This document shows, one piece after another, positions 17,370-25,834 of a stretch of DNA of 64,000 nt. Under the pieces are notes generated by a model. That model did no database searches, had not been told where the DNA came from, and saw only the letters and a list, made by a program, of their open reading frames with translations. Numbering within the stretch: the stretch's first letter is position 1; each line of letters starts with the position of its first letter. Origin of the DNA: Pyxidicoccus trucidator (GTDB lineage Bacteria; Myxococcota; Myxococcia; Myxococcales; Myxococcaceae); contig NZ_JAAIXZ010000024.1 in NCBI RefSeq assembly GCF_010894435.1, positions 1 through 64,000 of the forward strand, written 5' to 3'. A program made the position numbers and the translations under genes.

Positions 17370-17394
17370 TTCGCTCTTCTCTTCTTTGGGTCAC

Positions 17395-17415
17395 GGACGC
17401 GGAGATCCGCCGTCC
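17395..17415 (-). promoter_or_regulatory. 5' leader hairpin of csp
   Basis: GGAC-GCGGA and TCCGC-GTCC pair with one bulged G and a two-base loop in the untranslated leader, about 25 bases before the csp start. Leaders of cold-shock genes are known RNA thermosensors. That function is not shown here. Confidence 0.4.
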
Positions 17416-17449
17416 GGTCCTACGGAACGAACCCGCCAAGACGGGCGCG

Positions 17450-17478
17450 ATTTTATCGCGACCGTCCGGCGAGTCCAA
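17450..17478 (-). promoter_or_regulatory. Promoter for csp
   Basis: TTGGAC and TAAAAT are spaced 17 bases apart on the minus strand. The -10 lies inside a perfect palindrome CGCGAT-AAA-ATCGCG (17446-17460), which could bind a regulator or simply reflect base composition. Confidence 0.5.
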
Positions 17479-17487
17479 CCGGGAGCA

Positions 17488-19386
17488 CTACCAACCGCAC
17501 TTCTGGCCCTTGTTCTGCGCCTGGAGCCAGGTGCGCAGCGGGCTGAAGTAGTCGAGCAGCGGGGTGGCATCCATCTGCCGGGTGCCCGTCATGGCCTGGA
17601 GCGCGTCCGGCCACGGCTTGCTGGCGCCCATCTCCAGCATGGCCTGGAGGCGCTTGCCGGCCTCCTTGTTCCCATAGATGGAGCACTCGTGGAGCGGGCC
17701 CTTGTAGCCGGCGGCCTCGCACATGGACTTGTGGAACTGGAACTGGAGGATGCGGGCGAGGAAGTAGCGCGTGTACGGGACGTTGGCGGGCACGTGGTAC
17801 TTGGCGCCCGGGTCGAAGTCCTCCTCGGTGCGCGCCACCGGCGCGGCCACGCCCTGGTACTTCTCGCGCAGCGTCCACCAGGACTTGTTGTAGTCCGCCG
17901 GCTGCACGCGGCCGGAGAAGACCTCCCAGCGCCACTGGTCCACCAGCAGGCCGAAGGGCAGGAAGGCCACCTTCTCCAGCGCGTCCTTGAGCTGGAGGTT
18001 GATGAGGTTCTTGTCGTTCTTCGGCACGGACTTCAGCAGGCCCACCTGCTGGAGGTACGCGGGGGTGATGCTCAGCGTGAGCGCGTCGCCGATGGCCTCG
18101 TGGAAGCCGTCGTTGGCGCCGGCCTGATAGAGCACGGGCAGGTTGTAGTAGTACGTGTAGTAGTAGTTGTGGCCCAGCTCGTGGTGGATGGTGATGAGGT
18201 CCTCCTCGGTGGGCTTGATGCACATCTTGATGCGCAGGTCGTTCTCGTAGGTGACGTCCCACGCGCTGGCGTGGCAGACGACCTCGCGATCCTTCGGCTT
18301 GGTGAACTGCGAGCGCTCGAAGAAGGTCTGCGGCAGCTCCTTGAGGCCCAGCGAGGTGAAGAACTTCTCACCCAGCTTCACCATGCGCATGGGGTCGTAG
18401 CCCTGCTTCTTCAGCTCGGCGTTCACGTCCAGGCTGGCCTGGCCGGGGAAGGGCTCCACCAGCGGGTAGATATTGTTCCACTCCTGCGCCCACATGTTGC
18501 CGAGCAGGTGCGCGGGAATGGGCTTGCCGGCGGGCACCTTCGCCTCGCCGTACTGCTTCGCCAGGCGACCGCGCACGTAGCAGTGCAGCTCGTCGTACAG
18601 GGGCTTCACCTGGCCCCAGAGGCGCTGGGCCTCCTTCTCGAACTCGGCGGGCGGCATGTCGTACGCCGAGCGCCAGAGCGTGCCCAGGTCGTCGACGCCG
18701 ATGTCCTTCGCGCCCTCGTTGGAGATGGAGACGAGGCGCTGGTACAGCGGGCGCATGGGGCGCGACACCTGGTGCCAGCCCTGCCACGCGTCCAGCAGCT
18801 CGTCGTAGTTGCGGCTGTCCGCGATGACGTCCGACAGCTCGCCGAGATCCCTGCACTTCCCCTTGCCGTCCTTGCCGCAGTACTTGCCCTTGCCGTAGAG
18901 GCCCTCGAGCTTCGCCGCCGTGGCGGCCAGCTCGGCGCGCTTCTGCGCGTCCGACGGGGCAGGCAGGGACTGGGACACCTTGAGCAGGTGCAGCATGCGC
19001 GCGGTGTCCGCGTCGAGCTGCAAGCCGTCGAAGCGGCGCGCACCCTTGATGGCGCCGTTGACGTAGCCGAGCACCTCCTCGTTGACGTAGGCGGCGTTCC
19101 GCTCGGTGTCGTCGGTGATGTACGTGTTCTTGATCCACTCGGCGGTGGCCTGCTTCGTCCACAGCCGCTTGAGGTCCGCGTTCACCTTCTCGGCGAACTG
19201 CTTCGCCTCGTCCGGCGTGGCCTGGGCGGGAGTGGACGCCTGGGCGCTGGCCTGGGGCGCGGACTCGCCAGCGGCCGAGGTCTCACGCGTCGCTTGCGAG
19301 TCCTGGGCACAGCCCAGGAAGGCGGGCAGCGCCACGGCCACGAGGGCCGTGCGCAGCAGGGGGTGTAGGAAGGGTTTCCGGGTCAT
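17488..19386 (-). CDS. M2-family peptidyl-dipeptidase (ACE-like) lipoprotein
   Basis: A zinc dipeptidyl-carboxypeptidase related to angiotensin-converting enzyme, which removes C-terminal dipeptides. It has 632 residues, one ACE catalytic domain long. Residues 1-26 carry a lipobox (FLGC), followed by a Ser/Ala/Thr linker. The zinc motif is H402-E403-L-G-H406, with E430 in the FHEAIGD segment, the M2 signature. Conserved WRSAYDMPP and MGASKPWPDAL regions are also present. It is expected on the cell surface or in the periplasm, probably for feeding on peptides. The gene stands alone on the minus strand between csp and the divergent DHH gene. Confidence 0.9.
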   Translation of the reverse strand: MTRKPFLHPLLRTALVAVALPAFLGCAQDSQATRETSAAGESAPQASAQASTPAQATPDEAKQFAEKVNADLKRLWTKQATAEWIKNTYITDDTERNAAYVNEEVLGYVNGAIKGARRFDGLQLDADTARMLHLLKVSQSLPAPSDAQKRAELAATAAKLEGLYGKGKYCGKDGKGKCRDLGELSDVIADSRNYDELLDAWQGWHQVSRPMRPLYQRLVSISNEGAKDIGVDDLGTLWRSAYDMPPAEFEKEAQRLWGQVKPLYDELHCYVRGRLAKQYGEAKVPAGKPIPAHLLGNMWAQEWNNIYPLVEPFPGQASLDVNAELKKQGYDPMRMVKLGEKFFTSLGLKELPQTFFERSQFTKPKDREVVCHASAWDVTYENDLRIKMCIKPTEEDLITIHHELGHNYYYTYYYNLPVLYQAGANDGFHEAIGDALTLSITPAYLQQVGLLKSVPKNDKNLINLQLKDALEKVAFLPFGLLVDQWRWEVFSGRVQPADYNKSWWTLREKYQGVAAPVARTEEDFDPGAKYHVPANVPYTRYFLARILQFQFHKSMCEAAGYKGPLHECSIYGNKEAGKRLQAMLEMGASKPWPDALQAMTGTRQMDATPLLDYFSPLRTWLQAQNKGQKCGW

Positions 19387-19680
19387 GGGGGCGGACCGTA
19401 GAAGAACCGCCGTCCGATGACACCCCGAAAAATGGGCTCCGTCAGGGAGTCACCGCGTCCTGCCCTGTCGCTGGCTGTCGCTTCACGCCGAGCTGACGCA
19501 GCGCGAAAAGGGCACGGTCCTTCTCCTTCGCCTCCAGCAATGAAGTCCGGGGCCCACCAGCGCGGACACCATGGCGCAGCGGGCGACGGGGCCGGCCTCG
19601 CACGCGGGCCCGGCCGGGCACCGTGCGAGCACTCCGGCCCCGCCCTCCTCCGAGCGCACTCCGCGTTACAGCTTTCCACC
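19387..19680. other. Divergent intergenic region
   Basis: This holds the divergent upstream regions of the M2 peptidase and the DHH phosphoesterase. The frame before the DHH start stays open but has no family resemblance and is low in sequence order, so I read it as non-coding. No convincing promoter pair or hairpin was found. Confidence 0.4.
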
Positions 19681-20781
19681 ATGCTGCTGGGACACACGCA
19701 GGACCCGCTCTGGCCCGCGCCCGAAGAGGCCCTCGAGGATGCCCGCCTCTTCCTGCGCGAGCAGCGGGGCCGGCGCGTGCTGGTGGCGCCGCACACGGAC
19801 GTGGATGGCCTCACCTCGGGTGTGCTGGCGCTGCGCGCCCTGGAGGCGGTAGGCGCCCGCCCGCTGGCACGCGTGCCCGGCAAGGGAGAGCACGCCCACT
19901 CGCCGGCCTTCCAGGAGCGACTGCGCGCCGGCGCTCACGACGCGCTGGTGGTGCTCGACATGGGCAGCCGGGGGGCGCCCATCGTTCCCGAATTGCCGAC
20001 GCTCGTGGTGGACCACCACCGCTCCGAGGAGTTCCCGCCTGGCGCCCAGGTGCTCACGGCGAACGGGCGTGAGCCCATCGCCAACAGCAGCCTGCTGACG
20101 TACGTGCTGGTGTCTCCGCTGGTGGTGCCCGGGCCGCTGGAGTGGCTGGCGGTGATGGGGACGGTGGCGGACCTGGGCGCGACGGCGCCGATGCCGTTCC
20201 TCAAGGACGCGCTCAAGCGCGCGGGACGCAAGGCGGTGACGGAGTCGGTGGCGCTGCTGAACGCGGCACGGCGCTCGTCGCGGTTCGCCGCCCCGCTGGC
20301 GCTGGAGGTGCTGCTGCGCGCCGGGAGCGCGGCGGACATCTCCGAAGGGCGCGTGCCCGGCGTGGACGTGCTGCACGACTGCCGCCTGGAGGTGCAGCGC
20401 GAGGTGGCCCGGTGCGCCAGGACTCCGCCGCGCTTCGCCGGCAACGTGGCGCTGCTGCTGTTCAGCTCCGAGGCGCAGGTGCACCCGCTGGTGGCGGTGC
20501 GCTGGGCGCAGCGGCTGCCCGAGCACATCGTCATCGCCGCCAACGCGGGCTACCTGCCGGGCCGGGTGAACTTCGCCATGCGCAGCCGGGCCCCGGTGGA
20601 CCTGATTGCCTTCCTCAAGGGCCTGGACCTGCCCCCCATGGGCGAGGAGTTCGCCAACGGCCACGCGCGCGCCACGGGAGGCAGCCTGTCCCAGGAGGAC
20701 TTCATCCGCTTCGCCGACGCGGCGGGCTTCCGGGGGCTGCGCACCTTCGACGTGGAGCGCCGGGGCGCGTTCCCCGGCTGA
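19681..20781 (+). CDS. DHH-family phosphoesterase
   Basis: A 366-residue DHH/DHHA1-type phosphoesterase related to the RecJ and oligoribonuclease groups. The metal site is visible as H38-T-D40-V-D42 (in place of the usual DHDADG), a D in VVLDMGS, and VVD-H112-H113 with D111. The C-terminal DHHA1-like part ends with NGHARATGGS, which binds nucleic-acid backbone. The substrate may be short oligonucleotides or single-stranded DNA. The start at 19681 is chosen because family similarity begins there; no clear ribosome site precedes it. The stop overlaps the next gene's ATG (TGATG). Confidence 0.82.
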   Translation: MLLGHTQDPLWPAPEEALEDARLFLREQRGRRVLVAPHTDVDGLTSGVLALRALEAVGARPLARVPGKGEHAHSPAFQERLRAGAHDALVVLDMGSRGAPIVPELPTLVVDHHRSEEFPPGAQVLTANGREPIANSSLLTYVLVSPLVVPGPLEWLAVMGTVADLGATAPMPFLKDALKRAGRKAVTESVALLNAARRSSRFAAPLALEVLLRAGSAADISEGRVPGVDVLHDCRLEVQREVARCARTPPRFAGNVALLLFSSEAQVHPLVAVRWAQRLPEHIVIAANAGYLPGRVNFAMRSRAPVDLIAFLKGLDLPPMGEEFANGHARATGGSLSQEDFIRFADAAGFRGLRTFDVERRGAFPG

Positions 20782-21362
20782 TGCGGTATGACTGCCGCGT
20801 GATGCCACGTCCGCTCATCGTCCCCTCACTCCTCGCCCTCCTCTCGCTCAGCGCCTGCGACTCCAGCTCCACGCCGGACCCGGACACCCAGGGCTGCGAG
20901 CAGTTCGACTTCCCGCAGTCGCCCCAGACCGAGGCCCGCCACCTCTCCTCGTGCAGCAACAGCGCCTGTGGCTCCGGGGCGACCGAGTCGGAGAACCCAC
21001 CGAGCTCCGGCCTGCACTGCGGCAGCGTGGCCCGCTGTGGCGTGTACACCGAGCCCGTCTCGCGCTGCCTCTACATCCACAACCTGGAGCACGGGCACGC
21101 GGTGTTCCTCTACAACTGCCCCGACGGCTGCCCGGACGAGGTGGCGAAGCTCGAAGCGGCGGCGAGCTCCGTGCCGGCGGGCGCCAACGGGGTGCGCCGG
21201 TCGCTGGTGGCGCAGGACCCGCTCATGCCCAACCGCGTGGCCGCGCTGCTCTGGCGCCGCGCGTACGTGACGGACTCCGCGGACCCCGAGGCGCTGCGGT
21301 GCCTGCTGAAGCTTCAGGACACCGAGGCCCCCGAGCCGGGGCTGTCGTGCCCTGGCTCCTGA
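20781..21362 (+). CDS. DUF3105 lipoprotein
   Basis: A 193-residue predicted lipoprotein with lipobox LSAC. The mature part is Cys rich (12 cysteines), suggesting disulfides. The central CGVYTEPVSRCLYIHNLEHG and FLYNCP match DUF3105, where the NLEHG motif is conserved; the function of the family is unknown. Two starts are possible: the ATG at 20781 that overlaps the DHH stop by one base, and an ATG at 20802 that gives a tighter signal peptide. The overlap points to co-translation with the DHH gene. Confidence 0.72.
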   Translation: MRYDCRVMPRPLIVPSLLALLSLSACDSSSTPDPDTQGCEQFDFPQSPQTEARHLSSCSNSACGSGATESENPPSSGLHCGSVARCGVYTEPVSRCLYIHNLEHGHAVFLYNCPDGCPDEVAKLEAAASSVPAGANGVRRSLVAQDPLMPNRVAALLWRRAYVTDSADPEALRCLLKLQDTEAPEPGLSCPGS

Positions 21363-21589
21363 GCCGACATCTCCCGCTGAACACCTGCCCTCGCCTCCAG
21401 CCGGAGCACTCCTCCTCTCCGTAAAGGTGGGAGGGAGTGCCCGAACAGGCGGATGAATGTCCGCTTGCCTCGGGACGTCACGAGCAGGTGTTCGAACGCG
21501 GGCTCAGGGGGCAGTCGGCACGGTTGGAATGTCGGCACCTGCCCCGGCGGGCGGCGTGCGGAGCGCCTGCCGATTGTATCCAGGTGGCC

Positions 21590-23491
21590 ATGAGAACGAC
21601 CCTCCAACGCGCCCTCACGGCGCTGCTGCTGACCTTCTCCGTCGCCACCACGCTCCCCGCCTCCGCCCAGTCAGTTCCCGGCGTGCAGGGGCCCGTGCCC
21701 ATAGGACTTCCCAACCGACTGCTCATCGGGCTGTTCGAAGAGGCCGGGCAGAATTGGATGCGCGACAGCGGCGTGCCCTGGGACGTGCGCTACCGCTACT
21801 TCACCAAGGGCTGGGTGGATAACTGGGGCTGGGGCCCGTACGACGGCAGCTGGGGTGCGACCTTCATGCAGGAGTCGTTCACCCAGGGCTACATCGCGGC
21901 TCCCGTCTTCTACCAGCTCTTCTCCGAGCCCGGCGGTGGCGAGGGCGAGTCGCTCGCCAAGGTGCAGAACGCCACCACCATGCGCAGCTACTTCAGCGAC
22001 GTGCGGTTGCTGATGCAGCGCGCGAAGGAGCACGGCAAGCCCGTGCTCGTGCTCATCGAGCCGGACGCGTTCGGTCTGCTCCAGTTCCAGACGAACTCCA
22101 ACCCGAATGCCTACGCCGCGGTGGCGGCCACCGGCCTGCCCGAGCTGGCGAACCTGCCCAACACCGTGGCGGGCTGGGGCCAGGCGTTCCTCCAGATGCG
22201 CAAGGCCGTGGGCGCGAACAACGTCATCCTCGGCATCCACGTGTCCGCCTGGGCCAGCGGCAAGGACATCTCCTGCTGCTCGGTGACGGACCCGCTCCAG
22301 CCCGAGGTGGACAAGGTCGTCAACTTCCTCAAGCCCATGGGCCTGGGCCCCAACACCACGGGCGCCACCTACGACGTGCTGGTGGGTGACCCGCTCGACC
22401 GCGATGCGGACTTCTACAAGCTGACGCGCGCGCAGGACGTCTGGTGGGACATGAGCGACACCGCGTCCATCTCCTCACGGTCCTTCAACCGCTACGCGGA
22501 GTGGCTGCGGTTGATGAACGTGACCAGCGGCAAGCGCTGGGTGCTGTGGCAGATTCCGCTCGGCAACGCCAACCACCGCAACATCAACAACGACGGCACC
22601 GCGCGCGCGGGCTATCGCGACAACCGGACGGAGTACTTCTTCGGGGCGCTGGGTGATTTGCACCGGAGGAAGTTCGCCAACTCGGGCGTCATCGCGCTCC
22701 TCTTTGGTGCCGGCGCTGGCGGGCAGAGCTCGTACCAGAATGACCAGGCGGGTGACGGCCAGCCGTACGTGAAGAGCCGTGCGGGGACCTTCCTGCGCGC
22801 GGGTGGACTGACGCTCCCCGCTACGGGCACCACGCTGCCCCCACCGGGCTCCGGGACGGATGGTGGCACGCCGGGTGGGACGGATGCGGGCACGGGCTCG
22901 GGGGATGGTGGTACCAGCGGCACCGATGCCGGTACGGGTGGCGGCGTTGATGCGGGCACGGGTGGCACCGACGCGGGCACTCGCGGTGATGCGGGAACGG
23001 GTGGCACCGATGCGGGCACGGGCGGAACCGACGGAGGGACTGGCGGCTCGACGCGTGGCTATGGCTTCGAGTCCAGCACCGAGCAGTGGACCGCTTCGGG
23101 CGCTCCGCTCAAGACTGTGAGCACCTCCACGACGCGGGCCTACGAGGGGAAGCGCTCGCTCGCGGTTCCCTTCAGCGGCACGGCGGGCACGGGCATGGCG
23201 GTGGTCTCCACCGCGACAGTCCCTCGCGGTGCGACGGTGACATTCCGCGTGTGGATTCCCTCGGGCAGCCGCATCACCGCCATCCAGCCCTTTGCCCTCG
23301 AAGGGGCGGCGGGTGGCTGGCGCTACACGGGCCGGTGGACTGGCATCAGCAGCCTCAAGACCAATGCCTGGAACACGGTGACACTGACCCTGCCGTCCGC
23401 GAGCACGACGCCGCTGTTCCAGTTGGGCGTGGAGCTCACCACCAGCGGAAGCTGGACGGGCACCGTCCATCTCGACGGCATCTCCTGGTAG
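21590..23491 (+). CDS. Secreted TIM-barrel-like protein with carbohydrate-binding-like C-terminus
   Basis: A 633-residue secreted protein. After the signal peptide (about 1-27, ending SASA-Q) comes a domain of about 380 residues rich in Trp and Tyr. Segments such as VLVLIEPDAFGLLQ and KRWVLWQIPLGN look like barrel strands, and the IEPD segment recalls glycoside hydrolase family 6, but I cannot confirm a family. A low-complexity Gly/Thr/Asp/Ala linker follows (about 420-490), then a C-terminal jelly-roll of about 140 residues like carbohydrate-binding modules (FESSTEQW, LDGISW). A role in polysaccharide breakdown is likely. The ATG has AGGTGG directly upstream. Confidence 0.65.
   Translation: MRTTLQRALTALLLTFSVATTLPASAQSVPGVQGPVPIGLPNRLLIGLFEEAGQNWMRDSGVPWDVRYRYFTKGWVDNWGWGPYDGSWGATFMQESFTQGYIAAPVFYQLFSEPGGGEGESLAKVQNATTMRSYFSDVRLLMQRAKEHGKPVLVLIEPDAFGLLQFQTNSNPNAYAAVAATGLPELANLPNTVAGWGQAFLQMRKAVGANNVILGIHVSAWASGKDISCCSVTDPLQPEVDKVVNFLKPMGLGPNTTGATYDVLVGDPLDRDADFYKLTRAQDVWWDMSDTASISSRSFNRYAEWLRLMNVTSGKRWVLWQIPLGNANHRNINNDGTARAGYRDNRTEYFFGALGDLHRRKFANSGVIALLFGAGAGGQSSYQNDQAGDGQPYVKSRAGTFLRAGGLTLPATGTTLPPPGSGTDGGTPGGTDAGTGSGDGGTSGTDAGTGGGVDAGTGGTDAGTRGDAGTGGTDAGTGGTDGGTGGSTRGYGFESSTEQWTASGAPLKTVSTSTTRAYEGKRSLAVPFSGTAGTGMAVVSTATVPRGATVTFRVWIPSGSRITAIQPFALEGAAGGWRYTGRWTGISSLKTNAWNTVTLTLPSASTTPLFQLGVELTTSGSWTGTVHLDGISW
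22850..23052 (+). repeat. Low-complexity Gly-Thr-Asp-Ala linker repeats
   Basis: Imperfect tandem copies of about 9 codons encoding GGTDAGTG-like units lie between the catalytic-like and binding-like domains. The repetition is coding and in frame, typical of linkers in secreted myxobacterial enzymes. Confidence 0.8.
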
Positions 23492-23533
23492 TCCCCCGCC
23501 CCGCCCTCTCTTCCGGAGAGGGCGGGCGCCAGG

Positions 23534-24472
23534 TCAGCGCCTTTTCGGACGGTCCACCGACGCGTCCTGTCGCCGCTCCGCCGCGACTTCCCGCGCCACG
23601 TCCACGAAGGCCCTCAACGCGGGCGAGACCTGGGCCCTGCTGGGGAAGTAGAGGAAGAGCCCCTGCACCAGGCCCGCGTAGGGTTCGAGGACCACACGCA
23701 GGGAGCCGCGGCGCAGCTCAGCCTCCAGCTGCGGCTCGAAGAGATACGCGAGCCCCATCCCCGCCTCGGCCATCTCGCGAATCACCGCCCCGTCGTTGCT
23801 GACAATCGGCCCGTGCACCGGGATGCGCCAGCTCTGCTTCCCGCGATCCAGCTCCCAGTGATAGAGCCCGCCGGTCGTCGTCGAGCGGATACCGATGCAG
23901 TCGTGCGACAGCAAATCCTTCGGCGTCTCCGGCGTCCCCCTCCGTTCGAGGTACGCGGGAGAGGCCACCACGACGAACCGGCACGCCCCGTACAGGCGGA
24001 CCTGCACCATGTCGCGTTCGATGGACTCCGACAGCCGGATGCCGGCGTCGAACCCCTCCGCCACGATGTCCACGAACCGGTTTTCGACGGTGACGTCCAC
24101 CTCCACCTTCGGGTGCCGCGCGAGCAACCGAGGCAGCACGGGCTTGATGATGAACGGCACGGAGATGGACGGCACCGTCAGCCGCACCTTGCCCGTCACC
24201 TCCCCCGGCTGCGCCGAGGCCGTCTTCAGCGCCTCGAGCGCCTGGTCCACCCCCGGCCCGGCGTTCTCCAGCAGCCGGCGTCCCGCCTCCGTCAACGCCA
24301 CGCTGCGCGAGGTGCGGGTGAGCAGGGCAACGCCCAGGCGCTCCTCCAACTGGCGGACGGACTGGCTGAGCGCGGAAGCCGAGATGCCCAGCTCGACGGC
24401 CGCCGCCGTGAAGCTGCGTCGGCGAGCCACCGAGAGGAACGCATTCAGGGCATTCAGGGGGGTATTGGCCAT
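23534..24472 (-). CDS. LysR-family transcriptional regulator
   Basis: A 312-residue LysR regulator. The N-terminal helix-turn-helix (about 1-65) includes TAAAVELGISASALSQSVRQLEERLG. The rest is the two-lobed effector-binding domain, beginning around GKVRLTVPSI. It is divergent from an alcohol dehydrogenase gene across 103 bases, the classic arrangement for a LysR regulator that controls its neighbour and itself. The CrgA/DsdC-like subgroup often senses small aldehydes or aromatics; the effector here is unknown. Confidence 0.93.
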   Translation of the reverse strand: MANTPLNALNAFLSVARRRSFTAAAVELGISASALSQSVRQLEERLGVALLTRTSRSVALTEAGRRLLENAGPGVDQALEALKTASAQPGEVTGKVRLTVPSISVPFIIKPVLPRLLARHPKVEVDVTVENRFVDIVAEGFDAGIRLSESIERDMVQVRLYGACRFVVVASPAYLERRGTPETPKDLLSHDCIGIRSTTTGGLYHWELDRGKQSWRIPVHGPIVSNDGAVIREMAEAGMGLAYLFEPQLEAELRRGSLRVVLEPYAGLVQGLFLYFPSRAQVSPALRAFVDVAREVAAERRQDASVDRPKRR

Positions 24473-24575
24473 CGTGAAGAATTTCTAAACGCCCCATCCA
24501 CATCCCGCCAGTTTCGGATGCGATGCGCGGGGTGCATATCAGGAGGCCTTCAAACCACCCCCGAGGAAAAAAACC

Positions 24576-25637
24576 ATGTCCACCACTCACGCCTACGCCG
24601 CCGCCGCCGCTGGAAAGCCACTGGCGCCGTTCTCGTTCGAGCAGCGCGAGCCCGGTCCCCATGACGTGCTCATCGACATCCTCTACTGCGGAGTCTGCCA
24701 CTCCGACATCCACCAGGCCCGCGACGAGTGGGGCGGCTCCATCTTCCCCATGGTCCCCGGTCACGAAATCGTCGGCCGCGTCAGCAAGGTCGGCGACAAG
24801 GTCACGAAGCTCAAGGTGGGCGACATGGCCGGCGTCGGCTGCATGGTGGACTCGTGCCGGGACTGCCAGCCGTGCCGCCAGGACCTGGAGCAGTTCTGCG
24901 AGAAGCACCCTGCCTACACGTACAACGGCACGCAGATGGACCGGAAGACGCCGACCTACGGTGGCTACTCGACCCAGCTCGTCATCACCGAGCACTTCGC
25001 GGTGAAGGTCCCCGCGGGACTCGACCCCGCCGCCGCCGCGCCGCTGCTGTGCGCCGGCATCACCACCTACTCGCCGCTGCGCCAGTGGAACTGCAAGAAG
25101 GGTGACCGCGTGGGCGTCGTCGGCCTGGGCGGGCTGGGCCACATGGCGGTGAAGCTCGCCGCGTCCATGGGCGCCGAGGTGACGGTGCTCAGCACGTCGC
25201 GCTCGAAGGAGGCCGACGCGCGCCGGCTCGGCGCACAGGGCTTCGAGGTGACCAAGGAGGAAGGCACCTTCACGAAGCTGGCGGGCCGCTTCGACCTCAT
25301 TATCGACACCATCTCCGCCCCGCACGACTACAACCAGTACCTGAAGATGCTGCGTCCCAAGGGAGCCATGGTGCTCGTCGGCGTCCCGCCCGAGCCGACC
25401 CCCGTGGCCGCCTTCGCGCTCATCAACGGGAACAAGCGGCTGGCCGGCTCCAGCATCGGCGGCATCGCCGAGACGCAGGAGATGCTCGACTACTGCGCCC
25501 AGCACCAGATCGTCTCCGACATCGAGATCATCCCCATCCAGAAGATCAACGAGGCCTACGAGCGCATGCTCAAGAGTGACGTGCGCTACCGCTTCGTCAT
25601 CGACATGGCCTCGCTCAAGAACGCCGCCGCACGCTGA
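24576..25637 (+). CDS. Zinc-dependent alcohol dehydrogenase (cinnamyl/YahK type)
   Basis: A medium-chain NAD(P)H-dependent dehydrogenase of 353 residues that interconverts aldehydes and alcohols. The catalytic zinc ligands are Cys41 (GVCHSDI) and His63-Glu64 (GHE). The structural zinc is held by Cys94, 97, 100 and 108. The nucleotide fold is GLGGLGHMAV. The Ser at the end of strand two (STSRSK) favours NADPH. It closely resembles YahK and cinnamyl alcohol dehydrogenases. The ribosome site is GAGG before the ATG. It is divergent from the LysR gene, its likely regulator, and ends in a strong terminator. Confidence 0.94.
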   Translation: MSTTHAYAAAAAGKPLAPFSFEQREPGPHDVLIDILYCGVCHSDIHQARDEWGGSIFPMVPGHEIVGRVSKVGDKVTKLKVGDMAGVGCMVDSCRDCQPCRQDLEQFCEKHPAYTYNGTQMDRKTPTYGGYSTQLVITEHFAVKVPAGLDPAAAAPLLCAGITTYSPLRQWNCKKGDRVGVVGLGGLGHMAVKLAASMGAEVTVLSTSRSKEADARRLGAQGFEVTKEEGTFTKLAGRFDLIIDTISAPHDYNQYLKMLRPKGAMVLVGVPPEPTPVAAFALINGNKRLAGSSIGGIAETQEMLDYCAQHQIVSDIEIIPIQKINEAYERMLKSDVRYRFVIDMASLKNAAAR

Positions 25638-25655
25638 AAGCAGGGCCGACCTCGC

Positions 25656-25700
25656 GCCGTCGCATCCCCCACTGTCATGGGAAGGATGCGGCGGCTTTTT
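25656..25700 (+). terminator. Terminator after the alcohol dehydrogenase
   Basis: A 12-bp stem (GCCGTCGCATCC / GGATGCGGCGGC, one wobble) is followed by TTTTT, 18 bases after the stop. This is a textbook intrinsic terminator. Confidence 0.9.
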
Positions 25701-25834
25701 CCAGAAAATGGGTCTTTCCCGACCTCAGGCCGGATGGTATCGGAAGCGCGCAATACCGTCTTTAGCTGAGAAACCGGTCAGACGCGGCGCAGGGCTCACA
25801 GCCTCGTGCCGCCCCATCCTGGAAGGAACCACCC

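Noticed and set aside
15987..19368. Long plus-strand frames opposite the two zinc peptidases
   Set aside because: Composition typical of complement frames, no start context, and both peptidases carry complete motifs.
19417..19680. N-terminal extension of the DHH phosphoesterase
   Set aside because: The 88 extra residues have no similarity to the family and low-order composition; the domain begins at 19681.
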